The notes: generated from the letters alone by a model not told the origin. A stretch of 23,413 nucleotides of DNA from RGIG4074 sp964459165 (GCA_964459165.1 CAYWKM010000026.1:1-23413), one strand, 5' to 3'; positions 7,734-15,514 are shown, numbered from the stretch's first letter. Made by a program: numbers and translations.

Positions 7734-7770
7734 CTTTTTGTCGTTTCACAAAAAATCATTCGATAAACGG

Positions 7771-7799
7771 TTGAATTTCGGGCAAAAGCATGTTATAAT
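7771..7799 (+). promoter_or_regulatory. Extended -10 promoter upstream of the structured element
   Basis: -35 TTGAAT (7771-7776), a 17-bp spacer ending in TGT, and a perfect -10 TATAAT (7794-7799), which also makes an extended -10 motif. Transcription should begin near 7805, directly at the start of the structured element and about 300 nt before the oxidoreductase gene at 8105. Confidence 0.85.
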
Positions 7800-7808
7800 T
7801 TTTCATGA

Positions 7809-8013
7809 AACGAAACGGTATGATTACGGCGGGAAAGCCGCGACTGAAAGAAACGGCGTCTGTTTAAGAGAGCTTCGAAGCTCCGGACGCTGTTTTATTC
7901 GGCGTCGGCAAAATTCTCTGCGTCTCAAAAGCGGCGATTGGCAGCCGAAAAAACAATTCTTTCGATAACCTGAGCGCCATACAAGCGCCTTGCAGGCTTC
8001 ATGCTGTTTCGTT
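7809..8013 (+). ncRNA. Predicted multibranched structured RNA (leader or sRNA)
   Basis: The 14 bases at 7809-7822 pair continuously with 8000-8013 (two G-U pairs), closing a domain of about 205 nt that begins right after a strong promoter. Inside are a hairpin at 7827-7840 (CGGC/GCCG) and a 10-bp helix 7851-7860 with 7886-7895. That helix is capped by a GAGCT/AGCTC hairpin with a TCGA loop (7870-7883 region). A helix TCGG/CCGA (7905-7908 with 7945-7948) and a hairpin GCCT/AGGC (7987-7997) follow. The strand GACGC (7886-7890) can alternatively pair with GCGTC at 7902-7906, a switch-like arrangement. I do not recognise a known riboswitch or ncRNA family. It could be a 5' leader of the 8105 gene or an independent small RNA. 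Pairing was found by eye, without energy calculation. Confidence 0.5.
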
Positions 8014-8104
8014 GGACGAATAAACAAGACGCGCTCGGAGCCGATTTTTTTCGGTTCAATCAAACGGAGGTTGTCGTATTTCGGGACGAGCGTAAGGAGA
8101 AAAC

Positions 8105-9310
8105 ATGATATCGACGCAAGAAACGGATAGGAAACGTTATTCCGTCGCTGTGATCGGAGGCGGCGCGTCCGGATTGATGTGCGCGGCGTTCCTTGCCAAA
8201 TACGGAGCGAAGGACGTCGTCGTCCTCGAGCGTAACGACCGCGTGGGAAAAAAACTGTCCGCCACGGGGAACGGACAGGGGAATATTACCAATCGAAATA
8301 TGAATATCGGGCATTATTTTACCGATTCGCCCGACAAGGCCGAAAAAATTCTCTCCGCTTTCGACGAAAAGGCGACGGTTTCCTTTTTGGAGGAGCTGGG
8401 AGGATTATTCGAATGCGACGAGAGGGGAAGAGTCTATCCCGCGTCGAGGCAGGCTTCCTCCGTCGTCGATCTTCTGCGGGGGTATCTTGCTTTCAACGGC
8501 GTGGAAATAAAGCTCGGCTTTTTCGCGAAAGAGCTTTCTTATAAAAATTGTTTTTCGATCGGCGGCGATAACGAGACGGTTTTCGCCGATACCGTCGTCC
8601 TTTGCGGGGGAGGAAAGGCGCAGAAGAATTTCGGCAGCGACGGCAACGCTTATTCGCTCGCCCGTTCTTTCGGTCATACGCTGACGAAGCTCTATCCTTC
8701 CCTCGTCCAGATGAAGACGGATACGGAGCCTATCAAGACGTTGAGGGGACTGCGCGTCGACGCGAGGCTCACCGCGTCGGTAAACGGCAGAATTTTAGGA
8801 CAAAGCCGCGGAGACGTCCTCTTTACCGAATACGGTATTTCGGGCAACGCGGCGTTTTGCCTTTCTCCTTATCTCGCCGATCAAGAGCGGGCGGAGATAT
8901 CCGTCGAGTTTCTTCCCGACGTGGACAGAGAAAAATTGCGGCAAACGATCGCAAATAAAATGCAAAGGCGTAGAGACATTGAAAAGACGGAGCTCCTCGG
9001 CTGTATTCTCAACAACCAGATCGGGCGAAGCGTCGCAAAGCGCGCCTCTTCTTTTTCGGCGGAGGCGTTCGTTTCGGCGATAAAGGATTTTCGGCTGCAA
9101 TACAGGGGAACGCTCGGTTTCGATTACGCGCAGGCGACGAAAGGGGGAATTCCTTTAACAGAGACGGACGATCTTCTTCAAAGCAAAAGGCGAAAGGGAT
9201 TGTATTTCTGCGGGGAAATCTTAAACGTCGACGGCGAGTGCGGCGGATATAACCTGCAATGGGCGTTTTCCTCCGCTTACGCCGCAGCGAGGGGGATTTT
9301 AAAAATATGA
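8105..9310 (+). CDS. BaiN/HI0933-like FAD-dependent oxidoreductase
   Basis: 401 residues, full length for the HI0933/YhiN/BaiN flavoprotein family. The N-terminal Rossmann motif VAVIGGGASGLMCA (about 14-27) binds the FAD ADP moiety. VGKKLSATGNGQGNITN (about 47-63) is the hallmark of the family, and the C-terminal GEILNVDGECGGYNLQWAF closes the FAD site. Members have been annotated as aminoacetone oxidase, and in bile-acid 7-dehydroxylating clostridia BaiN was described as reducing bile-acid intermediates. The family is widespread in bacteria without bile-acid genes and none are visible here, so no substrate should be assumed. AAGGAGA lies 5 nt before the ATG. The last four bases (ATGA) overlap the next flavoprotein gene, implying translational coupling. 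The expression signals upstream include a structured leader. Confidence 0.9.
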   Translation: MISTQETDRKRYSVAVIGGGASGLMCAAFLAKYGAKDVVVLERNDRVGKKLSATGNGQGNITNRNMNIGHYFTDSPDKAEKILSAFDEKATVSFLEELGGLFECDERGRVYPASRQASSVVDLLRGYLAFNGVEIKLGFFAKELSYKNCFSIGGDNETVFADTVVLCGGGKAQKNFGSDGNAYSLARSFGHTLTKLYPSLVQMKTDTEPIKTLRGLRVDARLTASVNGRILGQSRGDVLFTEYGISGNAAFCLSPYLADQERAEISVEFLPDVDREKLRQTIANKMQRRRDIEKTELLGCILNNQIGRSVAKRASSFSAEAFVSAIKDFRLQYRGTLGFDYAQATKGGIPLTETDDLLQSKRRKGLYFCGEILNVDGECGGYNLQWAFSSAYAAARGILKI

Positions 9311-10836
9311 TACGGACGCTCTCCAATATAAAGCTGAGTATCCGACAGGAGGAGGGCGAGCTTTTGAAGCTCGCGGAAAAAGAACTTCACGGTAAGGTCG
9401 GTTATTTCAGAATATTGAAAAAATCGCTCGACGCGCGGAAAAAGGACAATATTCAATGGGTGTATACCGTTGAATTTTCGCGGGAAAAGCAACCTGTGGT
9501 TGACAGGATTTATAAAAAAATTTCGCATGAGCCGAAGCAGGTCGTCGTCGTAGGGAGCGGTCCTGCGGGGCTTTTCTGTGCGATTCAGCTCGTTCGTCGG
9601 GGAATCCGTCCGATTCTTGTGGAGCGCGGCAAGAGCGTGGAAGAAAGACGAAAGGATATTCAGCGTTTCTTTTCCGATCGCGTTCTCGACCCCGAAAGCA
9701 ACGTTCAGTTCGGCGAGGGAGGAGCGGGAACTTTTTCCGACGGCAAGCTCAACACGCAGACGAACGGCGTTTATAACAGACGGGTAATCGAAACCTTCTG
9801 CGAATTTGGCGCGCCGAAAGAAATGATGTATCTTTCCAAACCGCATATCGGAAGCGATCGCCTGACGGATATTGTAAAAAATATGCGCGATTATATCCTT
9901 TCGGGCGGCGGCGAGGTATTTTTTCAGACGAAGCTCGTCGATATCGAAGAGAAGGACGGCAGGGCGACGTGCGCCGTGCTCTCCGACGGGCGAAAAATAG
10001 AAACGAGCGAGCTCGTCCTCGCAATCGGACACAGCGCGAGAGACACGTTCGAAATGCTGTATCGCCGAGGCGTGCCGATCGAGCAGAAGGAGTTCGCCGT
10101 CGGTCTGCGCATCGAGCACTTGCAGAAGGATATCGGTCTTTCACAGTATGGGGAGGCTTACGAATGTCTGCCTGCGGCGGATTATAAGCTGGTTTCCCAT
10201 GCTTCTTCTCGCGCCGCCTTTACCTTTTGCATGTGTCCGGGCGGATACGTCCTTCCTGCGGCGAGCGAAGAGGGCGGCGTAGTCGTCAACGGCATGAGCC
10301 TTTACCGCCGCGATAACGTCAACGCCAATTCCGCTTTGGTCGCGCAGGTAAAAAGGGAGGATTTTGGCAGCGACCATCCGCTGTCGGGTATAGAATACCA
10401 GCGAAGGCTCGAACGAAGAGCTTATGAGTTGGGAGGAAGCGGCTATAAAGCTCCCGTTCAGCTCGTCGGCGATTTTTTAAAGGGGAGAGCGAGCGACCGC
10501 TTCGGCAACGTTCTTCCTACGTATGCGGCGGGCACGACGTTTTCCGATTTGAACGGGCTTCTCCCGAAGGAGATCTCCCGCGCCCTGAAGGAATCGCTTC
10601 CGGATATGGCGAAGCGATTAAAGGGATTTGACGACCCGTCCGCCCTTTTAACCGGAGTGGAATCGAGGACGAGTTCGCCCGTCAGGATCACGCGCGGAGA
10701 GGATTATGAGAGCGTGTCGACGAAGGGGTTATACCCGATAGGGGAGGGCGCGGGCTATGCGGGAGGAATCACCTCCTCCGCCGCAGACGGACTCAGGTGC
10801 GCCGATATCATCGCGGATAAGTATTGCGACGGATAG
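9307..10836 (+). CDS. COG2509-type FAD-dependent dehydrogenase-like protein
   Basis: 509 residues from the ATG at 9307, which overlaps the TGA of the preceding gene. The in-frame ATG at 9259 lies inside that gene and is unlikely to be used. An N-terminal region of about 75 residues (to the VYTVEF strand) precedes the FAD motif VVVVGSGPAGLFCAIQL. The family-specific stretch NVQFGEGGAGTFSDGKLNTQ follows, with the FAD-closing YPIGEGAGYAGGITSSAADG near the C-terminus. This matches the widely conserved but biochemically uncharacterised COG2509 flavoproteins. Its substrate is unknown. The tight coupling to another flavoprotein of unknown substrate suggests they act on related chemistry. A strong terminator follows. 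Confidence 0.9.
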   Translation: MIRTLSNIKLSIRQEEGELLKLAEKELHGKVGYFRILKKSLDARKKDNIQWVYTVEFSREKQPVVDRIYKKISHEPKQVVVVGSGPAGLFCAIQLVRRGIRPILVERGKSVEERRKDIQRFFSDRVLDPESNVQFGEGGAGTFSDGKLNTQTNGVYNRRVIETFCEFGAPKEMMYLSKPHIGSDRLTDIVKNMRDYILSGGGEVFFQTKLVDIEEKDGRATCAVLSDGRKIETSELVLAIGHSARDTFEMLYRRGVPIEQKEFAVGLRIEHLQKDIGLSQYGEAYECLPAADYKLVSHASSRAAFTFCMCPGGYVLPAASEEGGVVVNGMSLYRRDNVNANSALVAQVKREDFGSDHPLSGIEYQRRLERRAYELGGSGYKAPVQLVGDFLKGRASDRFGNVLPTYAAGTTFSDLNGLLPKEISRALKESLPDMAKRLKGFDDPSALLTGVESRTSSPVRITRGEDYESVSTKGLYPIGEGAGYAGGITSSAADGLRCADIIADKYCDG

Positions 10837-10862
10837 CGTTCCATAAAAAATGAATCATAAAG

Positions 10863-10904
10863 AATCCGGAGATCTTCGTCGAAAAAAGAACTCCGGATTT
10901 TTTT
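10863..10904 (+). terminator. Rho-independent terminator after the flavoprotein pair
   Basis: A 9-bp stem AATCCGGAG (10863-10871) with CTCCGGATT (10891-10899) and a 19-nt loop runs into seven T (10898-10904). Confidence 0.9.
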
Positions 10905-11049
10905 GATTCGATTAAAAAAGGAGCGACCGTTTGCCTGTCCGCTTAAAAAAAACGCCTTTGCCGAACCGATGAAAGCAATGAATTCTTCGGCTCGGATCAG
11001 GAAGGTCGGCGGGAACGAGCGGGCTGCCCCATGCGGTCGCGCATCCCCG

Positions 11050-11090
11050 AAAAAAAACGGCGGAGCTTACGGTCGTAAGCTCCGCCGTTT
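11050..11090 (-). terminator. Strong terminator of the rubrerythrin gene
   Basis: A 16-bp perfect inverted repeat (11055-11070 with 11075-11090) and a 4-nt loop. On the minus strand it is followed by eight T (11050-11057), placing it 30 bp after the rubrerythrin stop. The stretch 10905-11049 between the two terminators holds nothing I can recognise. Confidence 0.9.
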
Positions 11091-11119
11091 CGTATCTCGA
11101 CAGACGAGACGGTAGGCGA

Positions 11120-11668
11120 TCAATAATTTTCCTTTCTGATTTCAAAAAAGCTCTGCGGGTGCGCGCATACGGGGCAGATCTGAGGAGCGGCAACGCCGAC
11201 GACGATGTGTCCGCAGTTTCTGCATTCCCATACGGATACGCCGCTCTTTTCAAATACGTTTTTTGTTTCGACGTTGTTCAAAAGGGCGCGATAACGCTCT
11301 TCGTGAGCCTTTTCGATTTTCCCCACGGCGCGGAATCTTTCGGCGAGGGCGGTAAAGCCTTCCTCTTCGGCTTCCCGAGCCATACGTTCGTACATATCCG
11401 TCCATTCATAATTTTCGCCTGCCGCTGCGGCGGCTAAATTTTCCGCAGTGTCTCCGATTTCACCGAGCGCGTTAAACCACAGCTTGGCGTGTTCCTTTTC
11501 GTTTTCGGCGGTTTTTAAAAACAGTTCGGCAATTTGCTCGTAGCCGGCTTTTTTGGCGACCGAGGCAAAATAGGTATATTTATTTCTCGCTTCGCTTTCG
11601 CCTGCAAACGCTTCCCAAAGGTTCTTTTCCGTTTTCGTTCCCGCATAGGGATTTTTCTTCGCAGTCAT
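11120..11668 (-). CDS. rbr: Rubrerythrin
   Basis: 182 residues. The N-terminal ferritin-like four-helix bundle carries the diiron glutamate/histidine motifs AFAGESEARNKY (about 20-31), ENEKEHAKLW (about 55-64), EAEEEGF (about 99-105) and EKAHEERY (about 119-126). The C-terminal rubredoxin-like knuckle has C149-x2-C152 and C165-x2-C168. Rubrerythrins are cytosolic NAD(P)H-linked peroxidases that protect anaerobes from hydrogen peroxide. An in-frame ATG ten codons upstream (11698) is rejected because GGAGGAAG sits ideally before the ATG at 11668. It is a single-gene unit with its own promoter and terminator. An AT-rich partial palindrome overlapping the -10 resembles a PerR-type site loosely, and GAGATT-C-AATCTC lies in the leader. 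Both are only candidates. Confidence 0.95.
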   Translation of the reverse strand: MTAKKNPYAGTKTEKNLWEAFAGESEARNKYTYFASVAKKAGYEQIAELFLKTAENEKEHAKLWFNALGEIGDTAENLAAAAAGENYEWTDMYERMAREAEEEGFTALAERFRAVGKIEKAHEERYRALLNNVETKNVFEKSGVSVWECRNCGHIVVGVAAPQICPVCAHPQSFFEIRKENY

Positions 11669-11689
11669 TTTTCTTCCTCCGATTTTTTT

Positions 11690-11702
11690 GAGATTCAATC
11701 TC
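11690..11702. repeat. 13-bp palindrome in the rubrerythrin leader
   Basis: GAGATT-C-AATCTC, perfect 6-bp arms, between the -10 box and the ribosome binding site. A possible operator or leader hairpin. No regulator can be named. Confidence 0.4.
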
Positions 11703-11715
11703 GTTTATTAAATAT

Positions 11716-11744
11716 AATATAACATAGATTGACGGCGTTGTCAA
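11716..11744 (-). promoter_or_regulatory. Sigma-A promoter of rubrerythrin
   Basis: On the minus strand, a perfect -35 TTGACA (11739-11744), a 17-bp spacer and -10 TATATT (11716-11721). Confidence 0.87.
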
Positions 11745-11814
11745 GAAAAAATCATTTACGTCGAAAAAGAGGCCGCGCGTGCGGTCTGCGAGGACGCGGA
11801 TCTGGAGAATTTGC

Positions 11815-13029
11815 TTATTTCTTTTTCATATAATATTTTGCCAACCCGCCGGAAGCCGTTTCGCGGTAACAGCTCAAAAGATCTCTGCCGGTGTTGTTCA
11901 TGGTTTCGACGACCAAATCGAAGCTGATTTTGCGCGTGTCCGCCAAAAAATTGGCGAGGGAAAGGGCGTTGATCGCTCGCATCGCCGCCACGGCGTTGCG
12001 CTCGATGCAAGGGATTTGCACCAGCCCTTCGATCGGATCGCACGTCAATCCCAAATGGTGCTCCATCGCCACTTCTGCCGCGTATTCGATTTGTCCCAAT
12101 CCCATTTCAAACAGTTCGGCGAGGGCGGCGGAAGCCATGGAACAGGCGGAGCCGATTTCCGCCTGACAGCCGCACTCCGCGCCGCTGATGGAAGCGTTTT
12201 TCTTGATCAGATTTCCGATTACGCCTCCGACGGCGAGCGCGCGGACGATCGCTTCGTCGCTGAAACCGCGCGTTTCCTGCATATATTTGAGGACAGAAGG
12301 AACGACGCCGCACGAGCCGCAGGTGGGAGCGGTTACGATTTTTCCGCCCGCCGCGTTCTGTTCGCTTACGGCGAAGGCGTAAGAGCACACTAAACGATTC
12401 TCCTTCGTCTGCGCCGATTCGTCGATATGCTTCTGATTATACAGATACTGCGCTCTTCGGAAGGTTCCGATTCCCCCCGGCAGAACGCCCGCGGTCGTCA
12501 GACCGTCGTGAATGGATTCCTTCATCTGCTCCCAGATTTCGGCGAGGTAGTCAAAGATAGCCTCCCCCTCGCATTCGCGGACGTATTGCCAGAGCCGTAT
12601 GTTTTTATTTTTACAGTAATCGGAGATTTCCGCGTAGGAGTTGAGGGGATATATTCCGTCGTCGGCATATGGATTTGACAGGTTTTCTCCCTCGATGACG
12701 ATGGAACCTCCGCCCACGCTGTACACCCGTTTTTTGCATGCGCTCTTGCCGTCGGCAAAAACCTCGACGTCAAACGTATTGGGATGAACGGGACAATCCG
12801 TCTGCTTGTCAAAGATCACTTCGCAAGGGATCGGCGCAAACGTCTCAAACAGCACGCGGTCTGTTCCGTGCCCTTTTCCCGTCAAGGCGAGCGAGCCGTA
12901 CAGCGTTACCCGAAAGCGTTCCGCCTGCGGGTAACGCGATTTGATGAAGGTCGCCGCCTTTTCCGGCCCGATGGTATGGGAGCTGGAAGGACCTTTTCCC
13001 GTTTTGTAAAGTTCTCTCAATGATTGCAT
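11815..13029 (-). CDS. sdaA: L-serine ammonia-lyase, iron-sulfur type, fused subunits
   Basis: 404 residues, a single chain carrying both the beta-type domain (about 1-150, starting LYKTGKGPSSSHTIGP) and the alpha-type catalytic domain (about 160-404). It converts L-serine to pyruvate and ammonia with an oxygen-sensitive [4Fe-4S] cluster. Cysteine motifs typical of the family are APTCGSCGVVPS (about 234-245), GAECGCQAEIGSAC (C286, C288, C296), LTCDPIEG (C330) and QIPCIERN (C341). In many clostridia the two domains are separate genes, so the fused form here is of the E. coli layout. AAAGGACG precedes the ATG. It is divergent from glnN across 403 bp. Its ammonia is a direct substrate of the neighbouring assimilation genes. 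Downstream only a weak GC hairpin with a short T tract (11764-11786) is visible. Confidence 0.94.
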   Translation of the reverse strand: MQSLRELYKTGKGPSSSHTIGPEKAATFIKSRYPQAERFRVTLYGSLALTGKGHGTDRVLFETFAPIPCEVIFDKQTDCPVHPNTFDVEVFADGKSACKKRVYSVGGGSIVIEGENLSNPYADDGIYPLNSYAEISDYCKNKNIRLWQYVRECEGEAIFDYLAEIWEQMKESIHDGLTTAGVLPGGIGTFRRAQYLYNQKHIDESAQTKENRLVCSYAFAVSEQNAAGGKIVTAPTCGSCGVVPSVLKYMQETRGFSDEAIVRALAVGGVIGNLIKKNASISGAECGCQAEIGSACSMASAALAELFEMGLGQIEYAAEVAMEHHLGLTCDPIEGLVQIPCIERNAVAAMRAINALSLANFLADTRKISFDLVVETMNNTGRDLLSCYRETASGGLAKYYMKKK

Positions 13030-13101
13030 AATGGTCGTCCTTTCGTCTCGCGTCGACTTTCCCCCTTTTATGGGATCGATGCGAACGTTTTTTATTTTTT
13101 C

Positions 13102-13130
13102 AGTATACTCTCTTTGCTTGCAGGAATCAA
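13102..13130 (-). promoter_or_regulatory. Sigma-A promoter of the serine dehydratase gene
   Basis: On the minus strand, -35 TTGATT (13125-13130), a 17-bp spacer and -10 TATACT (13102-13107). The leader is about 65 nt. Confidence 0.83.
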
Positions 13131-13274
13131 GCGAAAGGCCCGTCTTTGAGCGGGAGAATTTTGCGCGGCGCGGGAAGTCCGAGGTTCCGATCGGAAAAAA
13201 ACGGAGCTAAGGAGTTCGTTCAGAGCGCCTTAAATTTTTTTATCGGTCGGGAATTTTTGTCGCTTTTCTTTTCG

Positions 13275-13316
13275 TTGAGCGTAATTTTTGCATAAATTTA
13301 TAATTAAAATTTATGC
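13275..13316 (+). promoter_or_regulatory. glnN promoter with 27-bp inverted repeat over the -10
   Basis: -35 TTGAGC (13275-13280), an 18-bp spacer and -10 TATAAT (13299-13304). The perfect inverted repeat GCATAAATTT-N7-AAATTTATGC (13290-13316) is centred on this -10, a classic repressor position. A second, weaker promoter (TTGACC 13348-13353, N18, TAGACT 13372-13377) lies downstream. The rest of the 403-bp divergent region (13131-13270) holds the sdaA promoter edge and no gene. Confidence 0.7.
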
Positions 13317-13432
13317 TCGATATCAAAAAATCATTATATTCAATCAGTTGACCTTATAGTTTGTGAAGGTGTAGACTATTCCTGTCAAAACAAAAAGCGG
13401 CTGCGAGAGCGGTCGAAAAGGAGAAGTTTTAT

Positions 13433-15514
13433 ATGTATCTTCCGGAAAGATTTGGAGAAAACGTTTTTAATGAAAGCGTGCAGAAGGAGACCCTTCCCAG
13501 CGACGTTTATAAAGGGTTGAGAGCCACCATAGAATCGGGAAAGCAGTTGGATGTGTCCATCGCGGGCTCCGTCGCTTCGGCGATGAAAAAGTGGGCGGTC
13601 TCTAAGGGCGCGACGCATTACACCCATTGGTTTCAGCCTCTGACGGGGCTTACCGCTGAAAAGCACGACAGCTTTATCGAGCCGGACGGCGACAAGGTCA
13701 TCATGCGTCTGAGCGCGAAGAGCCTCATCGTCGGCGAGCCGGACGCGTCGAGTTTCCCTTCGGGCGGTTCGCGCGCAACGTATATGGCGCGCGGGTACAC
13801 GGCGTGGGATCCCACCTCTCCCGCCTTTGTGAAGGACGGAACCCTGTACATACCCACCGTATTCATTTCTTATACGGGGGAAACGCTCGACAACAAGTCG
13901 CCCCTTCTCCGATCGATGACGGCGCTCGATAAACAGGCGAAGAGAATTTTAAAGCTGTTCGGAATCGAATGCAAAAAGGTCGCTACGACCATCGGTCCCG
14001 AGCAGGAGTACTTCCTGATATCGGAAGAGGAATATTTGAAGAGAAAGGATTTACAGCTTACCGGCAGAACGCTGTTCGGCGCGCCCGCGCCTCGCGGTCA
14101 GGAGCTCGAAGATCATTATTTCGGCGCAATCAAGCCGCGCGTCAACGCTTTTATGCGCGATTTGGATCAGGAGCTTTGGAGCTACGGCGTCTTTTCCAAG
14201 ACGAAGCATAATGAAGTCGCGCCCGCCCAACACGAGCTCGCCCCCGTATTCACTACGACGAACGTGGCGGTGGACTCCAATATGCTCACGATGGAAATCA
14301 TGAAAAACGTGGCGAAAAAGCACGGGCTTGTCTGTCTCCTTCATGAAAAACCTTTCGAGGGAATCAACGGCAGCGGGAAGCACAATAATTGGTCGATGTC
14401 CACCGATCAGGGGTTCAATCTTTTGAATCCCGGCGAGAATCCCGAACGCAATCTTTTGTTCCAGCTCGTCCTTGCGGCGGTCGTTAAAGCGGTGGACGAT
14501 TATCAGGGAATTTTAAGAGCTTCGGTTGCTTCGGCGGGCAACGATCACCGATTGGGAGCGAACGAAGCGCCTCCCGCGATCATTTCCGTATATCTCGGGG
14601 ATCAGATCGGCGCGTTGGTAGACGCTTTGGTAAAGGGAATGGATTACGTTCCCGTAAGAGCCGAAAAGGGCGGTATCGGCGTGCCGGAAAGCCCTATATT
14701 CCCGAAGGACGCGACAGACAGGAACAGAACTTCGCCGTTTGCGTTTACGGGAAATAAATTTGAGTTCCGAATGCTCGGCTCGCAAGCGAATGTCGCGGAG
14801 GCCAATATCGTCTTAAATACGATCGTCGCAGCTTCGTTTGAAGCGTTTGCCGATGAAATTGAAAGCGCAGAAGACGTGGAAAGGGCGGCGGACGCGATCG
14901 TAAAGAGAGAGCTGAAAGCGCATTACCGAATCATTTTCAACGAGGACGGATACGGTCCCGATTGGGAACCGGAAGCGGAGCGTCGCGGACTTCTCAATAA
15001 CAAGACGACTGCGGATGCGGTTCCCGTCTGTTTCGAGGAGAAAAACATCGAGGTTTTCGTGAAGCAAGGAGTTTACACGAGGGAAGAGGCGATCGCTCGC
15101 GCGAGCATCAAATTGGAAAATTATGCGAAGACCATCAATATCGAAGCGCTTACGATGATCGAAATGGCAAAGCGCGACGTGATTCCCGCAGTTTCCGATT
15201 TTATCGCCGACCTGTGCGACAACGTTTCGGCGAAGCGGGCGGTGTGCGAGCATATCCCCTTCGCTGCGGAGAAGAAGCTCATCGGAACGCTTTCGGAGTT
15301 GAACGATCGAGCGAGCGAAGCGGTAGAAAAGCTGGAAGCGGACGTAAAAGCGGTGGATATGTCGGACGAAAGAGCGGCCTCGCAGAAGATGGCTCATACG
15401 ATTATTCCCGAGATGGAAGCGGTTCGCAAATGCGTGGACGAAATGGAGACGCTTACTTCGGCGGAGTATTGGCCGTATCCGACCTACTTCGATTTGCTGT
15501 ACAGCGTAAAATAA
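13433..15514 (+). CDS. glnN: Type III glutamine synthetase
   Basis: 693 residues, the size of GS-III (about 700), clearly longer than GS-I (about 450). It makes glutamine from glutamate, ammonia and ATP in the cytosol. The N-terminus LPERFGENVF and the early THWFQPLTGLTAEKHDSF are GS-III hallmarks. Catalytic-core motifs TIGPEQEYFL (glutamate-binding), KHNEVAPAQHELAPVF and GINGSGKHNNWS follow in order. The strong AAGGAGAAG lies 6 nt before the ATG. GS-III is common in Bacteroidetes, some clostridia and cyanobacteria and is not adenylylated like enterobacterial GS-I. It heads the plus-strand nitrogen block, with the ammonium channel starting 42 bp downstream, and its promoter carries a strong inverted repeat at the -10. 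Confidence 0.97.
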   Translation: MYLPERFGENVFNESVQKETLPSDVYKGLRATIESGKQLDVSIAGSVASAMKKWAVSKGATHYTHWFQPLTGLTAEKHDSFIEPDGDKVIMRLSAKSLIVGEPDASSFPSGGSRATYMARGYTAWDPTSPAFVKDGTLYIPTVFISYTGETLDNKSPLLRSMTALDKQAKRILKLFGIECKKVATTIGPEQEYFLISEEEYLKRKDLQLTGRTLFGAPAPRGQELEDHYFGAIKPRVNAFMRDLDQELWSYGVFSKTKHNEVAPAQHELAPVFTTTNVAVDSNMLTMEIMKNVAKKHGLVCLLHEKPFEGINGSGKHNNWSMSTDQGFNLLNPGENPERNLLFQLVLAAVVKAVDDYQGILRASVASAGNDHRLGANEAPPAIISVYLGDQIGALVDALVKGMDYVPVRAEKGGIGVPESPIFPKDATDRNRTSPFAFTGNKFEFRMLGSQANVAEANIVLNTIVAASFEAFADEIESAEDVERAADAIVKRELKAHYRIIFNEDGYGPDWEPEAERRGLLNNKTTADAVPVCFEEKNIEVFVKQGVYTREEAIARASIKLENYAKTINIEALTMIEMAKRDVIPAVSDFIADLCDNVSAKRAVCEHIPFAAEKKLIGTLSELNDRASEAVEKLEADVKAVDMSDERAASQKMAHTIIPEMEAVRKCVDEMETLTSAEYWPYPTYFDLLYSVK

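Noticed and set aside
7823..7860. Resemblance to the conserved core of a cobalamin riboswitch (GGGAAA followed by CCG)
   Set aside because: The surrounding conserved segments and the order of helices do not fit, and no cobalamin-related gene is nearby.
7805..7867. 20-codon frame beginning at the predicted transcription start
   Set aside because: It would be leaderless and its bases are better explained by the paired RNA structure; a short peptide is possible but not supported.
7519..7968. 149-codon plus-strand frame in the intergenic region
   Set aside because: It spans both divergent promoters and the operator array and enters the structured element; low-complexity Phe/Arg-rich translation, no ribosome binding site.
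8053..8061. GGTTCAATC resembling a tRNA T-loop
   Set aside because: No acceptor, D or anticodon stems can be drawn around it.
7824..8063. 79-codon minus-strand frame over the structured element
   Set aside because: Cys/Arg-rich translation of a base-paired region, with no promoter or ribosome binding site.
8105..9310. Evidence for a bile-acid operon
   Set aside because: Only the broad BaiN-like family is present; none of the other bai genes is in the window.
9277..10119. 280-codon minus-strand frame
   Set aside because: Antisense to the COG2509-type gene with no recognisable motif.
13185..13196. 12-bp palindrome TTCCGATCGGAA between sdaA and glnN
   Set aside because: Perfect, but isolated and not positioned on a promoter; too little to call an operator.
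13208..13239. Hairpin TAAGG/CCTTA followed by a T tract on the plus strand
   Set aside because: No plus-strand gene lies upstream for it to terminate; the stem is short and interrupted.
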